Positions 1 to 12,169 are shown, numbered from the stretch's first letter. The stretch: DNA of 64,000 nucleotides from Tricholoma matsutake (GCA_026075535.2 AP026546.1:6882001-6946000), one strand, 5' to 3'. Made by a program: numbers and translations. Notes: generated by a model not told the origin, from the letters alone.

Positions 1-694
1 CGGCAGCAACCACGAAAGCGTTCTTATTGCCTGCATTTGTGCCTTGCGATGTGAAGTCCCATTTCGGTTCAATCCCCTTCCCAGTAGGATTGGTCACGAA
101 GTAATGCTGGCCTTCATTGAGACCCTCGTGTGAAACGATCTTCAGGATGAGAATAAAGACAGAGCGCTACTTACCGAGGACGAAGGACGAGTTCGTCGAA
201 AAGAAAAGCGAAATGATCTCTTGCGGGGTCAAATATGAAGGAGCACTTTCCCATGCGGCGAAAACTACATCTTGGATGGACCAGAAAGACGACGAATTAT
301 AGAAACAAGAAATGTCAAATAGTTCGGCGACGGCGCCAGTGTTACTACGACAAAAAATGAGGCGTTGGACAACGAGAGCAACGAAAGGGACGCACTTATA
401 CTTTCCGTTATAACATGTGTAATTCTGCGTGCCAAGGGCGACTGCAATAAACGAAGCTGTCTCTTGAGGTTTGCCGAGTGTAGTTTGATTAGGTGGCAAA
501 TAGATCTCGGCTCCTGAGATATCACACCTGACGAACGTCGGTCTCCAACTAGGAGTCGGAGTCCAGTACGGGGTCGAAGTCCAGGTGGAGGTCGGAGTCT
601 TACTCGAGGTCGGAGTGCAGCTCGAGCTGGCGCCGGCAGCGACTTGGAGAACAGGGAACGAGAGGACGAGAGGAAGTAGTGCAGCGCGTCGCAT
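1..694 (-). CDS. Secreted DUF3455-family protein, 3' part outside window
   Basis: This is a minus-strand gene starting at the ATG at 694. Its first residues form a signal peptide (MRRAALLPLVLSFPVLQVAA), followed by a Ser/Thr/Pro-rich linker. The body carries motifs of fungal DUF3455 proteins: LPPNQTTLGKP, FIAVALGTQNYTC, NTGAVAELFDISC and HYFVTNPTGKGIEPKWDFTS. I infer exons at 694-402, 344-175 and 111-1. The introns are 57 and 63 bp: GTATAA with acceptor GTAG, and GTAAGT with acceptor GAAG. The phases join as NGN-NTGAVAEL and FVLG-QHYF. The gene continues past base 1. DUF3455 proteins are extracellular and of unknown biochemical role; some databases carry a misleading malate dehydrogenase label. 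Family assignment is firm; the second acceptor is chosen by frame. Confidence 0.85.
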
Positions 695-1601
695 TCTTCA
701 ACTAAACGTTTTGTGAGACGTCAGGAACTTCAGCAACTAAGTTGAAGCACATAAATTTTATCCAGGCACTTTATATACCTCTTTCGGAAAGCGTGTACTA
801 GCGTGTAGGGCTGCATACGCCGCGCAGTTTCGGAAATAACGATTAGTTTATAACAGCGATCCTAGATCATCGATCATCGATCGTCGGATATGTATAAATC
901 AAACATATGATGAAAGCGGTGAGGTAGCTGGATCATCGTCGCGCAACATTTAATATACCAATAAGGGCAGGAAGGGAATTGAGAAGACATACCTCATATA
1001 AATCACCCTATAGCAAAAAACAATCAACGTTGCCTGTCCAATAGGTGACTCAGGTGCGCAGCAGGGAGGGAAAATCACTGCATCATATATATAATATAAC
1101 CTTGATATATAACAGGATATACTTACATAACTGAGATCCAGACCCATTATTAATATTAAGCAGGTTTTTTTAGATCGGACTTCGAAAATAACACGCATCT
1201 GGAGTCCGAAGCTCGAATGTCAATGAAGTCGAAGCATGTTGCCAATTTTTAGTGGGTGGCCGATATATGCAATACGGATAAGGGATTTTTTTGGAGGCGT
1301 TTATGTATACTTGTTCTCATTTTGTTTTACGGAGCATCTTCCGAGGATGAAAGATTCTGTGAGAGAATGTAGTAAACAAGTCCAAAAATACTCAACCTCA
1401 TGTAAGCAACGACGCATTTTTGTGCGGTAAAATCTAAAAAACAGCTCACTGATGCATTGATGCCCACACGGAAAGCGGAGTTTAAGAAGCTTGCTTATGT
1501 AATAATAGTGCTCTTCACTTCGGTCGTTTTCGTAGACCCCGATTTCGGCCCAACCAGTCAACGATTTGTCTCGGGCCTTGCGAACGAGGAGGCGCTGAAC
1601 T
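695..1601. other. Intergenic DNA, no gene recognised
   Basis: This is upstream of the DUF3455 gene. It is AT-rich, with a short run of overlapping GATCATCGATC units near 865-885. The open frames here (for example 950-1198 minus and 1301-1612 minus) have no recognisable motif, signal peptide or splice context. The last eight bases (1594-1601, GCTGAACT) are the left target-site copy of the transposon that starts at 1602. Confidence 0.5.
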
Positions 1602-2415
1602 AGGACCCCCAAAAGCCCCTACTAAGGTATGTTCCACGAAAAAAATCCTTATCCGGACAATTTTTTTTCACTTAGGCACCGATTTCATCCGGATAGGTTT
1701 AGGCCCGATTTTATCCGGACAAATGGAAGTGACATACGAAAAATCAGCATTTTCTTCTGAAATACCTATTTTTTGGCTTCTACAGCGCTCTGGCGCCATA
1801 GTGGAGGGTGTGTACATAAATTCCAAGCAATAAAACACCTACATTTCAGTCTTGGAAGTTGTCGGGAGTATGCAGTTTAAAAGTTCTGTAACGCTAAGCT
1901 CAATGTTGGGGAGTAGTGCATGTTCTTCTTTCGCTGGTATAGTCAGCAAGGCCTCGCAATATTCTTGCAGGTTTGCCGGAGGGAATTCTGGGAAGCATTT
2001 TCCGCAGCCAATCCACGGTGTCTTGTCGAACGAAACACTACTATCCCCAGCCTGAGATATTAGGTCGAGAATAGCCATTTTTGAACACCTGGCAAGAGAA
2101 TTTCGGAAGAGTACGAGTATTGATGCTGTTCTGAGTCTTCTGACCCTTACTTCGAATATATTGTCTATTCCTATTGCTAATTTTCTGTGATATATTTCAG
2201 TATATCTCTTCAAGTTGAACACTCCAGGTTACCCTGAAAGCTTATCCGGATTGGGAACATACCTACTGATTACACTAATTTTATCCGGATTCTCGGCATA
2301 CACATTGCTTGAAAATCGGGCCCAATCTTATCCGGATTGGCACATACCTGACCGCCAAAATGTCAAATTTTATCCGGATTCAGCAGATACATATAGGGGG
2401 ATTTTTGGGGGTCCT
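1602..2415. mobile_element. Non-autonomous hAT-like transposon, 814 bp, with ATCCGGATAA subterminal repeats
   Basis: Terminal inverted repeats begin AGGACCCCCAAAA at both ends (1602 onward, and the reverse complement of 2415). The flanks carry a perfect 8-bp duplication, GCTGAACT, at 1594-1601 and 2416-2423, as expected of the hAT superfamily. At least six TATCCGGAT or ATCCGGATA motifs cluster inside both ends (about 1650-1720 and 2238-2380). That pattern resembles subterminal transposase-binding sites. The interior holds a minus-strand frame (2222-1839) with residues such as DKTPWIGCGKCFPEFPP. It does not match a transposase I know and may be captured host sequence. There is no transposase, so the element must be moved in trans. 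Confidence 0.85.
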
Positions 2416-2423
2416 GCTGAACT

Positions 2424-3082
2424 TGAGTAAAAAGTAACCATTCACATTAGAGCACAGCAACTCGGTCAAACCTTCGTTCCTGAGCGAGTTTCGGTCGAAA
2501 TGGCCAAGTCACTGAATTGAGTAAGTTGTAGTAGGGTATGTCGATGAAGTCAATACAATACCCCAAATCATGTACAAAACGGCATAAAAACAACAGAAAC
2601 TAGTTGGTACAACTTATAAGTACCGAGAAATTCCTTAAAAACGCGAAGACAAACCGACCTACTAATTACGCGGCATGGTCACGTGTGTTGCCAAATCCTT
2701 TGCGGAGAGCCGCCTGCTCCCAAATAATCTTTGGCATTTTTCGGTCGTTCGGTTCTGCACTTTCACCAGGATTGCTGAAGTGCTCTATTCGATGGTTTCA
2801 AGGACAGTTACGTAAATGATACAACAAATACCATCCTATGAGCTCGAGTGGCAAGCAGTGCCGTGTGCGTAACTTGAATATCATCAACTTGGAGCTATTC
2901 GTATATGGTGGCTATGGGCGTGTCGGATTCGGAAGAGATCGAACGGTCGAACGGTCACCCGCCGGCACCAAGTTGGGAGGCTGTCTATTCTTGAGAACGG
3001 GAATGCCAAGGCAGGGAAATAAGGCTATGTTACTATTCTTGGGCTAAATTACATAAAAGCAAACGACCGCTTAAACACCAAC
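2424..3082. other. Intergenic DNA between transposon and secreted-protein gene
   Basis: I see no supported gene. Frames at 2604-2819 and 2838-3047 have no start context or motif I can identify. The final ~80 bp must contain the promoter and 5' leader of the gene starting at 3083, but no clear TATA element was found. Confidence 0.4.
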
Positions 3083-4143
3083 ATGAAAAAAATCATTTTA
3101 CTTACCGGCCTGCTCTTCATTCTTCTCGCAGTTGCTGGGGCACAGGATGATGAATCGTATGACGAAAGCCTCTACACGCCTGCCGAACTCCAACGGAACG
3201 CGCAGCGCAAATTGTTCGGGATGCCCCCCATACCCCCGAAGGCGATGAGGAAGAAGGCCCTTAAGACAAAGAATAAAGGGAGCGGAATGGGTGAATACTT
3301 AGCCTTTGCGGACTAGTTTGAAATGATTTCTGATTCTGGATAGCCTCGCTTTCCTCATTCCAGTAGGTAAAGATATATTGTTCCCGTGGCCACCCTTTCA
3401 TCGTGCACAGAACGTCCACTGGCTACATCGCGATCCACGATGACGGTGTCGAAGGACCTATGCTAGGGTATCTCAGTAACCACAAGATTGTTCAAGATAT
3501 CAAAGAGGCGGTAGAGTATACGTATACGATGAACGGATTTACAACGGAAATAATGGTCGCGGTTAGTTCATTCACGTTCCTACGACTTATGGTCTTGTTC
3601 AAGTTATCTGGGCTAAGAATTCGACAAATCTACATATGTGCGTCTCGACTGGGTTGTATGGACGAGACCTTGGATTGGGATTGAAAAAGTTTGCACTTCG
3701 TATTCCTCTATCTTCGAGTTTTTACGTGCTTGATTGTATCCAGTTTTCATGTTGCCCGTCACACCACTGTGTCAAGTACGTCGACTCTCAGAAGAACCTA
3801 TTCATTATCCTGATTATTCTTCTAGCCGCAGAAGGCGACACGCCCTTCCATGATACTAAAACCGCATCATACCTCGAAACTGCAATCGTCAGTGTAATCT
3901 CTTTTCCCCGACTCACGCATTCTCATACTATTCACCCAGTTCTCGATAGACCAGAAGACAGGTGAGATTGAGATCGAATGGGTTAACCCGGACGGTGGTC
4001 GCCCCCCAGTACAAGTAGCGCTTCGAGAGGAGCGATTATATTATACCGGAGATCTTTCTTCATTCAGAGAGTATCTTGGGTATGACGATACTGTCAAATC
4101 TGTGGTATGTCGTCTCTTCGCCACGCAAACCGCTGGGCTCTGA
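3083..4143 (+). CDS. Small secreted fungal protein, several exons
   Basis: The ATG at 3083 opens a signal peptide (MKKIILLTGLLFILLAVAGA) followed by an acidic then Lys/Arg-rich segment ending near 3290. After an intron, 3367-3540 encodes a block containing GYIAIHDDGVEG and LGYLSN. A short exon near 3831-3890 reads EGDTPFHDTKTASYLETAI. The last exon, starting after a CCCAG acceptor at 3940, reads FSIDQKTGEIEIEWVNPDGG and then YYTGDLSSFREYLG, ending with TGA at 4141-4143. The pattern of GY-x-LGYLSN, then W-x-NPDG, then TGD-x-x-x-F is typical of a common uncharacterised secreted family in Agaricomycetes. Splice phases of the first two introns could not be reconciled, so the exon map is approximate and a frameshift is possible. 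No enzymatic role is known. Confidence 0.55.
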
Positions 4144-6113
4144 ATTGTTGCGGTCAAAGGTATATAAATGGGTTCCTCACGAAGAACTTGGGATTTAAGG
4201 GTTTTCTGGACGTTCTTTGTTCATTATACTTAAAGGGTGGATTGCGATGTACATAGAATTATGGGACTTTAATATGATGAGTTGTTTGGGATCCATTGGT
4301 ACAGACTTCGTGTTAGGGGAGATTTAAATTCTAACTCTAAGCGATATTCTAATAATCAAGTTCTCTCCACGTTGTATTTCTTTCGCACCGATCGCCCAGT
4401 AGTTCAGATTTCGAGATGTGTACATTATATCGTAAACGACATGTGCTTCTCAGTGGCTCTTGCTGGTTAGTTTATGACAATTCGATGTTCCTCGCACAAA
4501 GTCATTGCCTCACTATAGGCAGAAAAACATATCCTATCGCCACGGGGTAGCATTGTGGCAAGAGGCGCCGGCTTCAGTTTTCTCTGAATACGCGAAATTG
4601 TACCACTAAGTTCAGAGTTGGGAAGAACATATCTTCCTTACCTTTGACACCGGCCATGGGCTCAGTTCCACTTTCGGAGGTGTCGACTGAAGTATCTGAA
4701 ATAAATTTGGCTAAAGGCAAGAGGTAGTGGTCGACATTGTCGGGGTTTTAAGACGAGTGCATGTCCTGCATATAAGATCCTTGAATTTGGACTTGAGTCC
4801 ATATTCCCGTAGGTGGTGTAGCGGGAATACCTTCTGGTACACCGAAAGTCGTGGTGACTTAAGCAGCGACAGATTATATCTATAAACTTTGATACTGGCG
4901 CTGGAGGTCGTGATAGCCAACCATTAGTATCGTGTAAAGTCCCTCCTGAAGAGGGAACGCATGATGTGGGGATGGTGAACCTCTTCCAGATGAAATGGTC
5001 TGAGAAAGAAGTGATGGTGCATCCCGTAGGGAGGTCATTGCAAGCACCATTAACGAGTCGGCGCTCCAGACTTGAAGGAAGCCATGGGATGATATGGATT
5101 GTACTCGACCAAGATTACATGTCCCGGTATAAGTTCCACTTGATTGGTAGTATATTTCTAGCATTAGAATATGAATCTCAGGGTATTAATATGACGCAGC
5201 CAACACACCTGCATTAGAAAAGAACGATATGATTGTGTGGAGAGCCTCAGAAGGTACAAGATCTCTTCAGCCTCTTGTCCCAGACTCCCAGCTCAATGAC
5301 AGCAAAACTGCCGCATATTTTGAATATTGTGGCAGTGAGCGACTCTGCTCTCAACAGACAAATATTGGCGGGCAACTGAATATGAGCATTGAGGATCCCT
5401 GTAATAAATCCAGATATGTCTACAATTAATTGACTATCATTGAGCTATGGTATAAAAGAAATACCGTACGTTTGAGCTGGCCACTGCGATGTCGTCGCCA
5501 CTGACCCGGAAAGGACACCAGAACCGAAGTAGTCCGGCCTCCATCAGTTATGTCTGCGGAAAAGTCAAGGACATGCCACTCGGAGACGTTCCAATTACCA
5601 TGACATGCAAAATACGTCATAGACGTGACATACTGTGACCCGCCGATAGTGTTGAGCCGAGCCGCCCAGAGCCGCTCAAGCCATGCCCTAAGTTGCCTCA
5701 AATTCAGAGCGACTGGAGGGCTTTAAATGTTCTTAAAACACTATAAAACACACTGTAGGAGTCCCTACTGCCATTTTGAATACATGTTGTTATACCCTAC
5801 TCCCCAGAGCCATCTCTCGAGCATGTTTTGTAATAGGTACGAGGAGATAAACATAGCCAAATAATCTCATCAAAGATACTGATCTGTGCAAAACTCAATA
5901 GTATGACTTGTTTCTTTTGTAATAATAGTCTACACAACCTATTTGACCATTAAAATACATAACTGAAGCATAAATACTGTTGAAGCAGACTATATATGCT
6001 GCACAGGGGAAGAGACTACATGTTCCTTACAACCTACCTGGGGTTTAGTTAGACTTACAGCTAGGGTTAGCAGAGGTAAGAACACTGTATTCCTACTATG
6101 GTACAGGTTCTCC
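4144..6113. other. Gene-poor region with unassigned coding-like fragments
   Basis: Short frames occur at 4966-5217 and 5229-5429 on the plus strand and 5426-5701 on the minus strand. Plus-strand text around 4885-5000 gives NFDTGAGGRDSQPLVSCKV followed by GMVNLF, and 5229-5429 encodes an N-glycosylation-rich stretch. These could be exons of one decayed secreted protein, but I cannot name the family or connect them by splice sites. From 5740 to 6113 the DNA is AT-rich with no coding signal. Confidence 0.3.
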
Positions 6114-7112
6114 TTATATACATAATAATAAGGATATCACATGACTCCAGAGGAATATGCATATGAAACATGTAACAATATTGGTAATTAATGTGGGAGA
6201 ATATGCATGTGCAACATGTAACAATATTGGGTAATTAATGTGGGAGAATATGCACATGCAACAATATTGGTAATTAATTTTAACAAATACAACTTGGATT
6301 GCAAGCCCACAACTTTGGGCAATCTCAATCGGCTTAGCCAGATGAGCAGTACCATGTGTTAAAGATTTCCTCCGTTGCGCCAGTCTAGCATCACGATCAG
6401 CCTTCAGCATTGCGACACAGGTCATTGGTGGCGAAACATCATTGGATTCATCATTGATATGCTGAATACCCATCTTAACAGCCAAAGAGAGTACCAGAGG
6501 AGAGGACAGAGCTGGAAAACAAGGAGGAAATTGGGAGGAAGCGGGAAGATGAAGAGGGAAAGTGACTGGTGGAGGAGATTGGGAGGATGTAGGCGGTGAA
6601 GGTGAGGGAAGGAAAGGATGCCCTAACACTGCAGAAAGTTGATTAGTTAACTTCGAGAGGTGCTCCCTTTTATCAGCCAATGATACCCCAAAATCTTCAA
6701 TAACAATGAGGAAATTCTCCCTCTGTTCACCCTCCGAGAACATGGCAGCAATGCAAAGACTGCTGATCCTGGACTTGTCAGCACAGATTTGAGAGCGCAG
6801 TGAACCTTCCTGACCCTGGATGAGAAGGGCTTGTTGTGTCTGGCCCAAATGGAGGACTAGGTCAGAGAGGGTCTGGTACATCTTGGTCTGGTTCATGACT
6901 AAGTCTTCTTGCTGGCATCTGAGGACCATGACCTTGCCATGCAGCTCCATAACCTGACTAGATAGTGAAACCACAGTCTCCTTGATCTGCAAAGCGCCTT
7001 TTGCGACTTGGCCAACTCATCTTTTAGTACACAGGGAAAACAGAGGCTTTGGTTTATTGAGTGTTGAAGGAGGACGGATGGTGGGATGAACAGGAGAGGG
7101 AAGGTTCACCAT
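6114..7112 (-). pseudogene. Unknown coiled-coil protein with one in-frame TGA
   Basis: Reading from the ATG at 7112-7110, the frame gives MVNLPSPVHPTIRPPS, a TGA at about 7017-7019, and then stays open in the same frame to 6114. The first third after the stop is heptad-rich and probably coiled coil. A Pro/Ser-rich linker follows (PSPSPPTSSQSPPP), then a basic segment (RDARLAQRRKS). The C-terminus reads through a 47-bp tandem repeat and is probably not genuine. The layout resembles the nucleic-acid-binding ORF1 of retrotransposons or the N-terminus of a transposon protein, but no diagnostic domain is visible. It lies head-to-head with the LINE that begins near 7.36 kb. The function is unknown. 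Confidence 0.4.
6158..6284. repeat. Tandem repeat, about 47-bp unit, ~2.7 copies
   Basis: The unit contains GCAWRTGNAACATGTAACAA, then TATTGGTAATTAATGTGGGA and GAATAT. Copies start near 6159, 6205 and 6251, and the last one is shortened. It lies at the 3' end of the minus-strand ORF and creates a repeated peptide (SHINYPILLHV-like) in that frame. Confidence 0.8.
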
Positions 7113-7323
7113 GTTTCCAGGCTCTCAGGGTCCTGACAAAAAGAGGAAATCATGGAGATATGTTTGATGATTGCGTCTAACAGGAATATGGGAATGCATA
7201 GTTTCAGGTGGCTGATAGCATGTTATGGGTTAGGCAAGATAGACTGGTGCATAGTATAGTGAATTTAGATCAATACGGTCGCAGAGAGAGACACTTTAAC
7301 AGTGGGGTGGGGTGGGGTAGTGG

Positions 7324-7350
7324 TTGTTGTTGTTGTTGTTGTTGTTGTTG
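7324..7350. repeat. (TTG)n microsatellite
   Basis: Nine uninterrupted TTG units follow a G-rich GGGGTGGGGTGGGGTAG run. On the minus strand this reads as a (CAA)n tract followed by CCACTACCCCACCCC. That resembles the AACAACAACCACCCCCCACCC at the 3' end of LINE copy 1 near 12835, so it may be the tail of an older inverted LINE insertion. Confidence 0.75.
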
Positions 7351-7798
7351 ATCATAGCCTTCAGTGCTTTTCTCAGATCAGTCATGTGACATGTCAGGAG
7401 TTGGGCTGATCTAAGTTGAATTGTGTCACACTTTGGCAGGTAGTGATGCCACGGCTTGGCTCGGCTCACCCGTGGTGTGGCTCAGGCACTTGAGCCAATC
7501 AAAATGGTGCTGAGTTGCCCTGCGCAGCTCTGAGCACCCTGTCTATATAGCACCCAGTTTCCCTGCTTTTTCATCGTTTGTTGTTTTGGATGTGGTCCAT
7601 GCACCCCCTGCTTCTTGCCACAAGGAGCCTGCTGTCCTCCCCTCCTTGCCATATACTGATGACCCATTGGTCAACCTTGTTCCTGTCTCCCTGATCTTGT
7701 CCATCTCCAGTGTTTTATGCTGTACTGAACCATCCTTTTTCTTGCATGCTTCGAGTTCATCTTTTCAATTTCACTGTTTATTACTTTTTCTTGTCATG

Positions 7799-8610
7799 TC
7801 ATTATTTGTTAATGCTACGGTGGCAATGCCTACTTTTGTGCAGTTTGAAATCTCAGTTTGTGCACTGAACACTAATGGTCTGATGAGCCCAGTTAAGCTG
7901 GTGTTTATCGGTCCACTTCTTATGAAGTTAGCTCCTCACTTCTTTGCACTCTCAGAGACAAAAACCCAAACCAATGCCACCTCCAACCTTCCAATCTCTA
8001 ATTACAAGGTTTTTGAGGAAAAGGTGGTATTGTGCACTGCTCCCTCACATTTGGCATAATGGGGAATCATATTAGGTGTCCAAAAGGACCTACAAATAGT
8101 GGCTTGTGTCCCACTTAATCATGAACCTCTGGAGGGTTGTGTTGTGTGTGTTGACATTGTTGTTCCCTCTCTATCCTCTTCCTCTACCTCCTTTATTCAT
8201 CGTGTTTTTGCTGTCTATGCCCCATGTGACCCAGGTGCAGACAATTTGTTGCTCAATTTTTGGCCATGTCTGATAGATGTGGTATGAGATACAAAGACTT
8301 CATGGTTCCTTTTTGGTGACCTCAATACCACTGTTGCTGCCTTTGAATGTGCCTCGGACAATATACTGGCTTGATGAGCATTCAAAGATTTCCTTCAGAA
8401 TACTCATGGTACTGACCTGTGGCAGATATGTACAGATTGCAACCATTTTGGAGACTGGACAAGTTGGGGTTGGCGTTCAACTGATGGTGGCAACATCATT
8501 GATCATGTAGTTGTCTTGACCAGCTGTCTTCTAGACTCCAAGATTTCAACTGACCCAACATGGGTCCCTGGCTCAGATCACAGGGCCATCAAAGCTAAGG
8601 TCATACTGAA
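7799..8610 (+). pseudogene. LINE copy 1 endonuclease (EEP/AP-endonuclease-like) domain
   Basis: The domain opens with FEISVCALNTNGLMSPVK and HFFALSETKT, the N-terminal strands and metal-binding Glu of exonuclease-endonuclease-phosphatase domains. After stops near 8058 and 8284 and frame changes, FGDLNTT (about 8315), GNIIDHVVVL (about 8490) and GSDHRAI (about 8573) supply the later catalytic motifs. In intact elements this domain nicks the target DNA strand to prime reverse transcription. Here it lies in at least three frames, so no functional protein can be made. Motif order and spacing match non-LTR endonucleases. Confidence 0.75.
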
Positions 8611-9193
8611 GTCCTCTGTCCCTAACTTTTTGACAGTTTCTTCAACTCCATTTGTCCCATCCATGCCTCTCCCACCTCCAAGAATCAAGTACCCATCAAA
8701 GGATGACAAGTATAAGTTTGCCCTCTTTGCAGATTCCATGGACTGTCTTGTGGCATCTAACGTGACAATTTTTCAAACTGAAATAACTAGCAGTGAATCT
8801 TACACTGAAAGATATAATTTACTGACTACACTCATTGAGCAGGCAGTGGTCAACTCCTTTGGTCAGAATAAACCATATAGGTTTGTTGAGAAGCAGATCA
8901 CTTCTCCTCACATCAGAGAGCTTGTTGCTCTTATCAGATATCTTGGGGGAGCAATCTCATGATCCAGAGGCAATCTGAGGCAGATGTCCTATGGCTCATG
9001 CTCAATCCTTGACCAATACTCAGCACAGTTTGCACTTCTCAATGAGTTGCTCTTCAAGTTGGTTGCTGAATATTTGGTTGATGCTAGATGTAACTGCCAC
9101 AAAGAACTTTATGCTGCCAAGAAGGCCAAAATTCTTGAACGAGCCAGGCACTATGATACAGGTTGAATTAAGGGGGTACTTTTTGGTGGTTCT

Positions 9194-10337
9194 TTGATGA
9201 AACTGACCTCATTCTTTGTCCCCCTCCCTACAGCAGTTAACTCTCTTTTGTTACCTGGCATAATTGTGACTGACCCTGCCTCGGTTGTGGAAGAAACAAG
9301 GCAATACTTTACAGGACTCTACAAATGCTCAGTGGCTCCCAACAAGCCCAAACCATGGCTCAAAACTCCTTCGGTCTTGACTGTCAAGAGTCGCATCTTG
9401 AATGACCCTTTTCTCTGGCCAATAGCAGCAACACTAGCTGACTTTTGCGCTATGCTTCATAAAGGGAATCCATGGCCCTCTCCTGGTCTGGATGGGAAAA
9501 ATGGTGCATCAAGAATCTTTCTGATGGAGTGCTTCAACTTGTTCCTGATCTTCATAACTACTCAGTCATCAATGCAAGTTTCCTGGGAGATATCAAAGAC
9601 ACCCACCTCACCTACTTCCACAAACGTGGAATTTGTACTGACCTGTCTAATTGGAGAGGTCTCCTCATCTCTAACTTTTTAGCAAACTTACCTATGACCT
9701 GGCTCAATTTCAAGCTCTCACCTTATGCTGCACAAATGGGTATTATTCTTGAGACTCAAGTCGCCACACAGCCTGGGGTTCAAACTCATGATCTAATGAG
9801 CTTCCTCGGTGGACTGAAGACATGGAGTTACTGTACAAAGACCCCCCTCTATCTCCTGAAGCAAGACCAGATGAAACTTCAATCATGAAAGGCTTTGACT
9901 ATCTTGCTCCACAAGGTTTTTATGATGCATGTATAGCTTACAGTTTACTGCCTGCAGTAGCAGATCTGGACCATGCAGCCCAATCCTCGACTCAATGTTT
10001 TCCTCGGATGGCTTTTGGCATTGCAGATCCTATTATCATTGAAGGTGTCACCAAGCAGGGTGGACCAATGTTACTGTTCAAGGCCACCATCACCACTAGT
10101 CTTGGACATTGTTACTTGGATGACCTGGCTTCCTTGGACCCTGACTGTGTTGTCATTCAGAGCACGTCTAATATGGTCAATGACCCCCATCTTCCCAATG
10201 ATGCGGCCTCCTTATGTTTTGCTATGGCTGAAGCCACTGATGACTCTTACATCGCAGCACTAACCTTCCCAGCTCTCCAGCATTTCACACTCACCATGGA
10301 GCATTTTCAGTTCATATATGGATGGCTAACCTCATAG
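9194..10337 (+). pseudogene. LINE copy 1 reverse transcriptase domain
   Basis: Two frames together spell out an RT. PWPSPGLDG (about 9468) is the N-terminal motif. It is followed by DLSNWRGLLISNFLANL, QVATQPGVQTHDLMSF, KGFDYLAPQGFYD, GVTKQGGP and EATDDSYIAAL, where the DD pair corresponds to the catalytic motif. Homologous motifs occur in the same order in LINE copy 2, confirming the family. The frame changes between 9470 and 9890 and again downstream. The protein would copy the element RNA at a nicked target, but this copy is broken. Confidence 0.8.
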
Positions 10338-11000
10338 GAGAAGACCACCTTACATATTCTCAATAGCCCAGTCACACCACCAAAGACTCTCCCACTCCTG
10401 TCAATCACCAACATCCAAAAAATAGACCCCTGGATAATCATGGAACATGAGGTTCCTGTATCTACTAACGAGTTCAATTTTCTATGCACACAGGAAGACA
10501 ATCCCAAGACCCATTACCTAGAACTTGTTGATATTATTGACTCCTTCTCCTTCCCAGCCTTCTCATTCCATACTCCATTCACACTCCTATGCAAGATTGT
10601 ATCACAAAACATCATTTCCCAGTGTTGAGCTTTACTCTCCCTCCAACCAATTCTCCATGCTGATGCAACCAGATTAGACCAAAGAATCATGAAACACATT
10701 CACTATAGTCTTGGATTTCCATTTTGTCCCTCGTCTATGCTGTTGACACTTCCCCTGTCAATAGGAGGTTTTGATTTCCCATCATTAGCATGCATTAATG
10801 TGGGTATTGCCATTGATGGTCTTGCATGGGATCTGAACCACCATATTCCAGCATATAGAATGATGGCTCTTGTCATGTTAGCAGACTGGACTTGTCAGAT
10901 CAACAGATGTGTGTATCCTCTTGATTGCATAGGCTTGAGAAGATCATTCACTCATTTCTTAGGCTCTATCCCTGGTGCATAGATCATTGCACAGGATCAT

Positions 11001-11960
11001 ATGTTGAATCTTGATCTTACTCTCCGCCAAACTGATCAAAGTCATCTCCTTGATGGTCATTGTTCCATTTCACATGCACTATCACTCATCAGACTATCTG
11101 TTCCCCATACCGAACACCCCAATGGCCATGCTATCCAGTCGCTTTGCTCTATGGGCTTCCGTTTGCTGAATCATATTGGTGGCTGGACAGTGAATTTCTC
11201 GAATCTCACTACTTTTTTTGTCAGGGCTCTTCCACCTGGGAATTGGTCGAGTGCACAAAAGAAAAATTGGAACCTGATCCAAAACTTCTTCTCTCTAGCC
11301 CAGATTAGTGTGCTCTACTTTGGTCCAGCTGACCTGTTACTCTCTAGATCAATTAGACAACAGCAAGCTGAGAATCTCATTCGTTCTTTCATGTTAGCTG
11401 ACCTCTTCCTCCCCACTGAAATTTCCCAGGGCAGGCAGCTCTGGGGAACAGATGGTTCCATGATCCCAGCATCTGTGGGCCCTCTGGATGACAAATCTGT
11501 CACTTCAGCAATTACAGGTCCGCACACCATTGTCATGAAGCTCCTCAGCTGCAATGTATCTATTCTCCACAGTGAACTTGTTGGAATCATTGGTGGTCTT
11601 GTTCTCTCAGACTCCTGAGATAACTCCACCATGATCTATACTGATCATCTCAACTCAGCTAGACTCATTGATGATAGCCGAACCTCTGCAAACATTGACA
11701 CGCATCTTCAACACATGAACAGTCGCTCTTATTATAAATGGATACTTTACCATTTGGGCTCTTGCCATGCAGCTATCCTTTATATGAAGGGTCATCCAGC
11801 TGAGTCATCTATTCCATCTATTCTCAATGCTTCTGCAGATTACTATGCAATTAAATCTCAACACATCCATCCCCACCTTCATCATGCACCTCTCCCCACC
11901 TTCTTCATGGATCATTTCACCTTTTTCACCCAAACTGATGGCTGGATTGAATCCAACATA
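11001..11960 (+). pseudogene. LINE copy 1 RNase H domain
   Basis: The RNase H carboxylates can be seen in order: WGTDGSM (about 11440), HSELVGI (about 11570), then after a TGA at 11616 YTDHLNSARL (about 11640) and KGHPAESSIPSILNASAD (about 11788-11845). These are the D-E-D and final GH...N-x-x-AD motifs of retroelement RNase H. In the family it degrades the RNA strand of the RNA/DNA hybrid. Copy 2 has the matching region at 17475-18330. The stop at 11616 replaces coding sequence. Confidence 0.75.
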
Positions 11961-12169
11961 TGAGGCTTCACTGATCATCTGCTCTCAAATCAGACTGCTT
12001 GTGAATTGGAGCTCTCTCATGGCCTTAGACTAGTTCAATCTGTCTATGACCCTACCCCCTCCCTCATCCTATCTATACTTATGTTCTTTATTGTGCTATT
12101 CCACACTTGTTCAGCTTTACTCATGCTCAGGACAGCTTCCCATGGTGGTTCACCTCCACTCCTGACACA

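Noticed and set aside
1839..2222. Independent minus-strand gene inside the 814-bp element
   Set aside because: It lies wholly within the terminal repeats, reads into a subterminal region, and lacks an identifiable domain; treated as element interior or possible capture.
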